Source: Klebsiella michiganensis (GTDB taxonomy: Bacteria; Pseudomonadota; Gammaproteobacteria; Enterobacterales; Enterobacteriaceae). From it: a DNA stretch of 64,000 bases. The translations under genes and the position numbers were made by a program. How positions within the stretch are numbered: position 1 is the stretch's first letter; each line of letters starts with the position of its first letter. The stretch is taken from contig NZ_PRDB01000001.1 of NCBI RefSeq assembly GCF_002925905.1, positions 1,364,001-1,428,000 on the forward strand, in the 5' to 3' direction. Positions 58,672-64,000 of this stretch are shown here, one piece after another. The notes under the pieces were generated by a model. The model searched no databases. It saw nothing but the letters and a program-made list of their open reading frames with translations, and was not told where the DNA came from.

Positions 58672-59775
58672 TTAACGGATAATCATGTCGTCACGGTGGA
58701 CGGCGACCGGGCCGTATTCATAGCCCAGAATGGCATCGATCTGCTGCGAGTGCTGCCCGGCGATGCGGCGCAGCGCATCGCTGTTATAGCGGCTGACGCC
58801 GTGGGCGATATCGCGGCCTTCAAGGCTGCGAATGCGGATCACTTCGCCGCGCGAGAAGTTGCCGGTGATGGTTTTAATCCCTTTCGGCAGCAGGGAGCTG
58901 CCGCGTTCGAGAATTGCCTGGGTCGCGCCGGCGTCCACGGTAATTTCGCCCGCCGGCGGCGCGCCGAAAATCCAGCGCTTACGGTTTTCCAGCGGCGATT
59001 CCTGGGCGTGGAAGCGGGTCCCGACGGAGATGCCCTCCATCACGTCGCCAATCACCCCCGGACGGCTACCGGCGGCGATGATGGTATCGATGCCCGCGCG
59101 GCAGGCGACGTCGGCGGCCTGCAGCTTGGTGCCCATACCGCCGGTACCTAAACCGGACACGCTATCGCCCGCGACGGCGCGCAGAGCGTCATCGATGCCG
59201 TAAACGTCTTTAATCAGCTCGGCCTGCGGGTTGGTGCGCGGGTCGGCGGTGAACAGGCCCTGCTGATCGGTCAGCAGCAGCAGTTTATCGGCGCCGGCGA
59301 GAATCGCCGCCAGCGCCGAAAGATTATCGTTATCGCCGACTTTAATCTCGGCGGTCGCCACGGCGTCATTTTCATTAATGACCGGCACGATATTGTTATC
59401 CAGCAGCGCGCGCAGGGTATCGCGGGCGTTGAGAAAACGCTCGCGGTCTTCCATATCGGCGCGGGTCAGCAGCATCTGGCCGACGTGAATACCATAAATA
59501 GAAAACAGCTGTTCCCACAGCTGGATAAGACGGCTCTGGCCGACCGCCGCCAGCAGCTGTTTCGACGCAATGGTCGCAGGCAGTTCCGGGTAGCCGAGGT
59601 GCTCACGTCCGGCGGCGATCGCCCCGGAGGTGACTATCACAATTCGATGACCCATCGCGTGCAGCTGCGCGCACTGGCGCACTAATTCAACGATATGGGC
59701 GCGGTTCAGGCGGCGGGATCCGCCCGTTAAAACACTGGTGCCCAGTTTTACCACCAGCGTCTGGCTATCACTCAT
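58672..59775 (-). CDS. proB: Glutamate 5-kinase
   Basis: A 367-residue kinase, the same length as E. coli ProB. It performs the first, feedback-controlled step of proline synthesis. The amino-acid kinase domain has [28 protein letters not shown] and [20 protein letters not shown]-terminal PUA domain starts near residue 275. It is divergent from phoE and the first gene of proBA. Confidence 0.98.
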   Translation of the reverse strand: MSDSQTLVVKLGTSVLTGGSRRLNRAHIVELVRQCAQLHAMGHRIVIVTSGAIAAGREHLGYPELPATIASKQLLAAVGQSRLIQLWEQLFSIYGIHVGQMLLTRADMEDRERFLNARDTLRALLDNNIVPVINENDAVATAEIKVGDNDNLSALAAILAGADKLLLLTDQQGLFTADPRTNPQAELIKDVYGIDDALRAVAGDSVSGLGTGGMGTKLQAADVACRAGIDTIIAAGSRPGVIGDVMEGISVGTRFHAQESPLENRKRWIFGAPPAGEITVDAGATQAILERGSSLLPKGIKTITGNFSRGEVIRIRSLEGRDIAHGVSRYNSDALRRIAGQHSQQIDAILGYEYGPVAVHRDDMIIR

Positions 59776-59960
59776 GATTCTCTGCCGTTCAAAAAGGAGT
59801 TTCGATATCGAGTTGATGTTGTAACAGGAGTCAGCCCGCTTGCCAACACCTGGCGTGGTGGACGAACCACTTCATTGCGCGGATCGGGCATTCTGGCGGG
59901 GAAGTGTGACACATTCATGACGGAAATAATTTAATACCCTTTTTTAGAAAAAGTTCCATA

Positions 59961-59978
59961 TTGTCATAAATTTTTAAT
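59961..59978 (+). promoter_or_regulatory. Pho box upstream of phoE
   Basis: TTGTCAT-AAAT-TTTTAAT matches the two 7-base repeats with a 4-base spacer that PhoB binds. It lies about 90 bases upstream of phoE, so induction by phosphate starvation is expected, as in E. coli. Confidence 0.75.
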
Positions 59979-60065
59979 ATTAGAGCGTTAAAAAACCTGC
60001 AGTTTTTGACGGGGCTTCCGCCCGGAATTGATTAGCGCGTATAAATAAATCACCAGGACTGAATA

Positions 60066-61118
60066 ATGAAAAAGAGCTCACTGGCATTAATGATGATGGG
60101 TCTTATTGCTTCTTCGGCTACGCAGGCGGCAGAAGTTTATAATAAAAACGGCAATAAACTGGACGTCTACGGCAAAGTCAAAGCGATGCACTATATGAGC
60201 GACTATGACAGCAAAGATGGCGACCAGACCTACGTTCGTTTCGGCATCAAAGGCGAAACGCAGATTAACGACGATCTGACCGGCTACGGCCGCTGGGAAT
60301 CGGAGTTCTCCGGCAACAAAACTGAAAGCGACTCTTCGCAGAAAACGCGTCTGGCGTTCGCCGGCGTGAAAGTCAAAAACTACGGTTCATTTGACTATGG
60401 TCGTAACCTCGGCGCGCTGTACGACGTTGAAGCCTGGACCGATATGTTCCCGGAATTCGGCGGCGACTCTTCCGCGCAGACCGATAACTTTATGACCAAA
60501 CGCGCCAGCGGCCTGGCAACCTACCGCAATACCGATTTCTTCGGCGTGGTGGATGGCCTGGATCTGACCCTGCAATATCAGGGGAAAAACGAAGGCCGTG
60601 AAGCCAAGAAACAGAACGGCGACGGCTTCGGTACCGCCTTAAGCTACGACTTCGGCGGCAGCGACTTCGCCGTCAGCGCGGCCTACACCAGCTCCGATCG
60701 CACGAACGATCAGAACCTGCTGGCCCGCGGCACGGGTAAAAAAGCGGAAGCCTGGGCGACCGGCCTGAAATATGACGCCAATAATATCTACCTGGCGACC
60801 ATGTACTCAGAAACCCGCAAAATGACGCCAATCAGCGGCGGTTTTGCCAATAAAGCGCAGAACTTTGAAGCCGTGGCGCAGTACCAGTTCGATTTCGGCC
60901 TGCGTCCGTCCCTGGGCTACGTGCTGTCAAAAGGCAAGGATATTGAGGGCGTGGGGAGCGAAGACCTGGTCAACTACATTGACGTTGGCGTGACCTATTA
61001 CTTCAACAAAAACATGAACGCCTTTGTGGATTACAAAATCAACCAGCTGAAGAGCGATAATAAGCTCGGGATCAACGATGACGATATCGTCGCTGTCGGT
61101 ATGACCTACCAGTTCTAA
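60066..61118 (+). CDS. phoE: Phosphoporin PhoE
   Basis: A 350-residue trimeric outer-membrane porin that prefers anions and phosphate. The signal peptide ends ATQA before [16 protein letters not shown]. The constriction-loop region [39 protein letters not shown] and the end GMTYQF are as in E. coli PhoE. In E. coli phoE lies beside crl and points away from proBA. Here it is still divergent from proBA but far from crl. Confidence 0.98.
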   Translation: MKKSSLALMMMGLIASSATQAAEVYNKNGNKLDVYGKVKAMHYMSDYDSKDGDQTYVRFGIKGETQINDDLTGYGRWESEFSGNKTESDSSQKTRLAFAGVKVKNYGSFDYGRNLGALYDVEAWTDMFPEFGGDSSAQTDNFMTKRASGLATYRNTDFFGVVDGLDLTLQYQGKNEGREAKKQNGDGFGTALSYDFGGSDFAVSAAYTSSDRTNDQNLLARGTGKKAEAWATGLKYDANNIYLATMYSETRKMTPISGGFANKAQNFEAVAQYQFDFGLRPSLGYVLSKGKDIEGVGSEDLVNYIDVGVTYYFNKNMNAFVDYKINQLKSDNKLGINDDDIVAVGMTYQF

Positions 61119-61137
61119 GCCGTCGCCGGTAAAAAAC

Positions 61138-61171
61138 AATAAAGCCGCCGTGGTGACAGGGCGGCTTTATT
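61138..61171. terminator. Bidirectional terminator between phoE and the NlpC-type gene
   Basis: A stem of about 12 bp (AATAAAGCCGCC with GGCGGCTTTATT) separates two convergent genes, with T-rich ends on both strands. Confidence 0.85.
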
Positions 61172-61179
61172 CTTGCTGA

Positions 61180-61761
61180 TTAACGGTTTTTCGCCAGATG
61201 CAGATTATCGTTATTCATCGTGATCTGCGCGTTATATTCCTTCGGCAGGCGGCGCGCCTGATAAAATGCCGATTGCCAGTACGGATTATCCAGCGAAGAG
61301 CGCATCACGCCCTGGCTGGTGGAGGCATGGAGGAAATTACGGTCGGTATCATAGAAGCCGACGTGCATGCCGCCTTTAATACGGAAGAAAACCAAATCTC
61401 CCGGCCGCAGCTGCCGCGGGCTCACGCGTTCTCCCATATGCAGCAGTTCGCGGGTGGTGATGCGCTCCATCGGCAGGTTGAAGCGATCTTTGAGCGTACG
61501 CCAGACAAACCCGGAGCAGTCGACCCCGCTTTGCTCCGTCCCGCCCCATTCGTAGGGCGTTCCCTCCCAGGTATGCATCTGATCGTGCAGCGCGGCGATC
61601 ACCGGGATCAGATCGTCAGAACCTCCGTCGATGGTCGCGTGGCTACTCTGGGCGGCGGTTTTATGCGGTTTCGATGAGGATGAACATCCTGCCAAAAGCA
61701 AAAAAGGAACAAATAATAGCGCGTGAGAGAGTCTGGGCTTCATATCATTGTTTTTCGTCAC
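61180..61761 (-). CDS. NlpC/P60-family (C40) lipoprotein, putative peptidoglycan endopeptidase
   Basis: A 193-residue lipoprotein with lipobox LLLAGC. The C40 domain has the catalytic Cys in GVDCSGFVWRTLKDRF (about residue 80), the His in GMHVGFYDTD, and a third polar residue in FLHASTSQGVMRSSLDNPYWQSAFYQARRL. The protein is closest in pattern to E. coli NlpC (154 residues), with an N-terminal extension and a basic C-terminal tail. It probably cuts peptide cross-links in the murein. A later start (MKPRLSHALLF) is equally possible. Confidence 0.87.
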   Translation of the reverse strand: MTKNNDMKPRLSHALLFVPFLLLAGCSSSSKPHKTAAQSSHATIDGGSDDLIPVIAALHDQMHTWEGTPYEWGGTEQSGVDCSGFVWRTLKDRFNLPMERITTRELLHMGERVSPRQLRPGDLVFFRIKGGMHVGFYDTDRNFLHASTSQGVMRSSLDNPYWQSAFYQARRLPKEYNAQITMNNDNLHLAKNR

Positions 61762-62073
61762 TGAAAACGGGCCGTGATATTTTATAGCCGATTCGCTACG
61801 GCCTCAGAATGACCAAAAGCAAAATTTACGAAACCTTACGTAAATAATATAGGTTGGATACGCGGTGAACATCGGCGGCCTTTATTTTCGCCGGGACCGT
61901 CTCATCTTCCATTAATAAATTTTTTCTCTGTGAAACAATATTTCACAAATATCCGCGTGTTGCGCATCTGTTCCGCTTCAGCGCAAGGTGAAAGATCCTC
62001 ATCATCCCGCCATTGCGCCGCCACGCTGCCCTCCAGTACTTTTGTAGACTAAAAGAGAGAGTGGGGCGGGCTA
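61762..62073. promoter_or_regulatory. Control region between NlpC-type and LysR genes
   Basis: About 310 bases without a gene. A perfect inverted repeat TGTGAAA-N5-TTTCACA sits at 61929-61947, about 130 bases before the LysR start, and is an operator candidate. I see nothing else in it. Confidence 0.5.
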
Positions 62074-63018
62074 ATGCATCTGGATTTTCGCCAACTGCGC
62101 AACTTTGTCGCGTTAGTTGAATACGGCAGTTTTAATCGCGCGGCGGAGGCGGTGTGCCTGTCGCAGTCGGCGTTCAGCCGCAGCATTCAGGCGCTGGAGC
62201 AGAGCGTCGGTCATCCGTTATTCGATCGCCAGAGCAAGCTACCGACGCTCACCCTGCACGGGCAAAAGCTGCTGCCCTACGCCCGCCGCTTTCAGGAGCT
62301 GAACGTGGAGCTCAGCAGCCAGCTGCGCGAAGCGGACGATGCGCAAAACGGCGAGGTCGCTTTTGGCTGCGGCCCGGCCCCTGCCGCAAGGCTGATTCCG
62401 GCCGCCGTCGGCGAGTTTCATCGCCTTTTGCCGCAGGCGAGGGTGCGCTTTCAGATTGATAACTGGCTGGCGCTGCATCAGGCGCTGACCTCTCAGCTCT
62501 ACCCTTTTGTGGTCGCCGACAGCTGGCAGGCCGAGCTCGACCCGCAGCTGCGCGTGCAGCCGCTCAGCCCGCAGCGCTGCTTTTTCGTCTGCCATGCCGA
62601 TCATCCGCTGGCCAAACAGGGGCCGGTCTCTATCCAGGCGATGCTGCGCTACCCCTTTGCCGCCCCCTATCTGCCGCCGGGCGTGCGCAAGGTGCTGGCG
62701 ACCCTCAGCCAGCAGCAGGACTTTACCCCGGCGATTCAGTGCGATCATATCTACGCGCTGCTTGCCACCCTCGCGCAGACCAACGCGATTAGCTTCGCCA
62801 GCGAGGATGGCTTCGCGCTATGCCAGCACAGCCATCGTCTGGTTAAGCTGGAGCTCAGCGATCTGCCTGAGGAGTGGCGGCTGATGCAGACCCGGTTTGC
62901 CATTATCTCTCCGGTTCACGCGGCCCAGCCGCCGCTGGTGGAGAAGCTGATTGAGATTATCCTTCATACCGATCGTCAGCATCAGCTTCAGCTGCTGGCG
63001 CAGGAGGATAGGGGTTAA
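62074..63018 (+). CDS. LysR-family transcriptional regulator
   Basis: A 314-residue LysR regulator. The winged helix is FRQLRNFVALVEYGSFNRAAEAVCLSQSAFSRSIQALEQSVGHPLFDR (residues 5-52). The effector domain (FGCGPAPAARLIPAAVGEFHRLLP and onwards) is complete. It is convergent with the sulfonate-type binding-protein gene, with a 4-base overlap of their 3' ends, so it need not regulate that gene. Confidence 0.92.
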   Translation: MHLDFRQLRNFVALVEYGSFNRAAEAVCLSQSAFSRSIQALEQSVGHPLFDRQSKLPTLTLHGQKLLPYARRFQELNVELSSQLREADDAQNGEVAFGCGPAPAARLIPAAVGEFHRLLPQARVRFQIDNWLALHQALTSQLYPFVVADSWQAELDPQLRVQPLSPQRCFFVCHADHPLAKQGPVSIQAMLRYPFAAPYLPPGVRKVLATLSQQQDFTPAIQCDHIYALLATLAQTNAISFASEDGFALCQHSHRLVKLELSDLPEEWRLMQTRFAIISPVHAAQPPLVEKLIEIILHTDRQHQLQLLAQEDRG

Positions 63019-64000
63019 CCGGCGTTTTTCGCCTGGCCTTTGGCATCGTACTGCGGCCAGCGGTTTTCCAGCCCCTGGGCTTTCAGCGCCTGCTCGACAA
63101 ACTGGCCGTCTACCCACTGGCTGACGTCAAAAGCGCTGCGGATTAGCCGCCCGGATTTAGCCTGTTCGACGCTATTGCTAAAGCTGTCGGTCAGGAACGG
63201 ATCGATACGCGGCGAGGTGGTAAAGTTCAGATCCTGCGGCTGCAGCTCTTCGAGAAACAGCGCCTGCGGGATCTGGCTCTGCTGCGCCATCTCGGCGGAC
63301 CAGGCGTCGCGATTGGCCGGGTCGCTGATTTCCGCGGCGTTCTTCACCAACACGTTAACGATCTGCTGGGTCGCCTGCGGCCAGGCGTCAATAAACGCCT
63401 GCGTGCCGAGGAACCCGGCCTGAGTGGTGTTCTGGCGGCCGGAGTCACCGCTTTTGACGACCACATCAATCTTATCGCCGCGTAGCGCCAGCAACGAAAC
63501 GCCGCCCCACACCGCATCGACGCGACCGGCCGCCAGCGCCGCTTTGCCGGCGTTCCAGTCGAGGTTGATCACCTGCAGGCTGCGCTCGTTGAGGCCGACG
63601 GTTTGCAGCGCCCGGTCAAAGGCCAGCTGGTCCGCCGTGCCGCGATAAACCGCCACCCGTTTGCCTTTCAGATCGGCGAGGGTTTTAATCCCGGAAGCTT
63701 TGGTCACCGCGAGGTAAGATTCCGAACCCCGGCTGCCCAGCAGCAGGCGCGTCGGCAGCCCGTTGGCCCTACCGATAATCGCCGCCAGATCGCCGAGGTA
63801 GACAAAATCCAGCTGGCGGTTGGCTAAGGCTTCATTTACCGCTGGGCCCGCGCCTTTGAAAAACTGCCACTGCACTTCCACACCCTGCGGTTTAAACGCC
63901 TCTTCCAGCTGATGGCGGATAAACGCCATGCCGACCGGCCCCTCAATAAACGGCTTGCTCCCCGCGCTTTGGTCCGGCACGCCGATGCGAATGGTACGCA
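63015..64000 (-). CDS. Aliphatic-sulfonate-type (SsuA-like) ABC binding protein, N-terminus outside window
   Basis: Periplasmic substrate-binding protein of the SsuA/TauA/NMT1 type, cut by the right window edge. The frame is open through base 64000 and reads RTIRIGVPDQSAGSKPFIEG; a GTG codon at 63980 is inside this mature sequence and is not the true start. Family segments: QFFKGAGPAVNEALANRQLDFVYLGD, GIKTLADLKGKRVAVYRGTADQ and the C-terminal SAFDVSQWVDGQFVEQAL. It should deliver a sulfonate or similar sulfur source to an ABC importer encoded beyond the window (inference). Confidence 0.87.
   Translation of the reverse strand, partial: RTIRIGVPDQSAGSKPFIEGPVGMAFIRHQLEEAFKPQGVEVQWQFFKGAGPAVNEALANRQLDFVYLGDLAAIIGRANGLPTRLLLGSRGSESYLAVTKASGIKTLADLKGKRVAVYRGTADQLAFDRALQTVGLNERSLQVINLDWNAGKAALAAGRVDAVWGGVSLLALRGDKIDVVVKSGDSGRQNTTQAGFLGTQAFIDAWPQATQQIVNVLVKNAAEISDPANRDAWSAEMAQQSQIPQALFLEELQPQDLNFTTSPRIDPFLTDSFSNSVEQAKSGRLIRSAFDVSQWVDGQFVEQALKAQGLENRWPQYDAKGQAKNAG

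Overview
The window is enterobacterial chromosome of the Klebsiella/Enterobacter type. The left end carries the core block pepD-gpt-frsA-crl and the right end carries tRNA-Thr(CGU)-proA-proB-phoE, all very close to the E. coli proteins. About 53 kb of mostly accessory, GC-rich DNA lies between them. In E. coli the order is crl-phoE-proB-proA-thrW. Here phoE-proBA-thrW is at the far side and in the opposite orientation, so a rearrangement next to crl is likely (inference).

Layout. (1) 1-4016: pepD (cut by the window edge), gpt, frsA, crl. (2) 4034-17610: a minus-strand Wzx/Wzy-type exopolysaccharide cluster. Its first gene (WcaJ-like priming transferase) is frameshifted, its Wzc-like protein has lost the kinase motifs, and its short Wza-like lipoprotein is paired with an outer-membrane beta-barrel. 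(3) 17951-23267: gabD, a small zinc-ribbon protein, a siderophore receptor and an AraC regulator with a Fur box. (4) 23331-27350: uxuABR hexuronate genes with UxuR operators. (5) 27515-30156: topAI-yjhQ-yjhP, with a leader mini-ORF and with yjhP fused to a second methyltransferase. (6) 30245-38221: an unassigned, probably sugar-acid, catabolic locus (OprB porin, MFS, LacI regulator, DapA-family, FAH-family, DcuA/B-family). (7) 38227-51569: a Pseudomonas-style hut locus (hutF, hutCD, hutU, permease, hutI, hutG). It also holds a five-gene operon of a betaine-type ABC importer plus a HutH-like lyase. (8) 51991-54099: monooxygenase-like protein, thioredoxin-reductase-like protein and TetR regulator around a perfect 26-bp palindrome. 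(9) 54200-57295: an AT-rich remnant of a tRNA-Thr-inserted element with a reverse transcriptase of the antiphage (DRT/UG) kind and a decayed P4-type integrase. (10) 57408-64000: proA, proB, phoE, an NlpC-type lipoprotein, a LysR regulator and a truncated sulfonate-type binding protein.

The most interesting system is in region 7. The HutH-like protein lacks exactly the Ala-Ser-Gly triad that forms the MIO cofactor of histidine ammonia-lyase, and it also lacks the Asn of the NGTQ motif, yet it keeps the other active-site motifs. It is co-transcribed with an importer of the family that binds quaternary ammonium compounds, and palindromes of the TGTA-N2-TACA type link this operon to the other hut operons. 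I propose that it eliminates trimethylamine from an imported histidine betaine such as hercynine (or ergothioneine), as MIO-less ergothionase does, and feeds urocanate to HutU. The second most interesting item is the reverse transcriptase at thrW.

Three one-base discrepancies in homopolymer runs (priming transferase, integrase, small ORF before the reverse transcriptase) could be real decay or assembly error.
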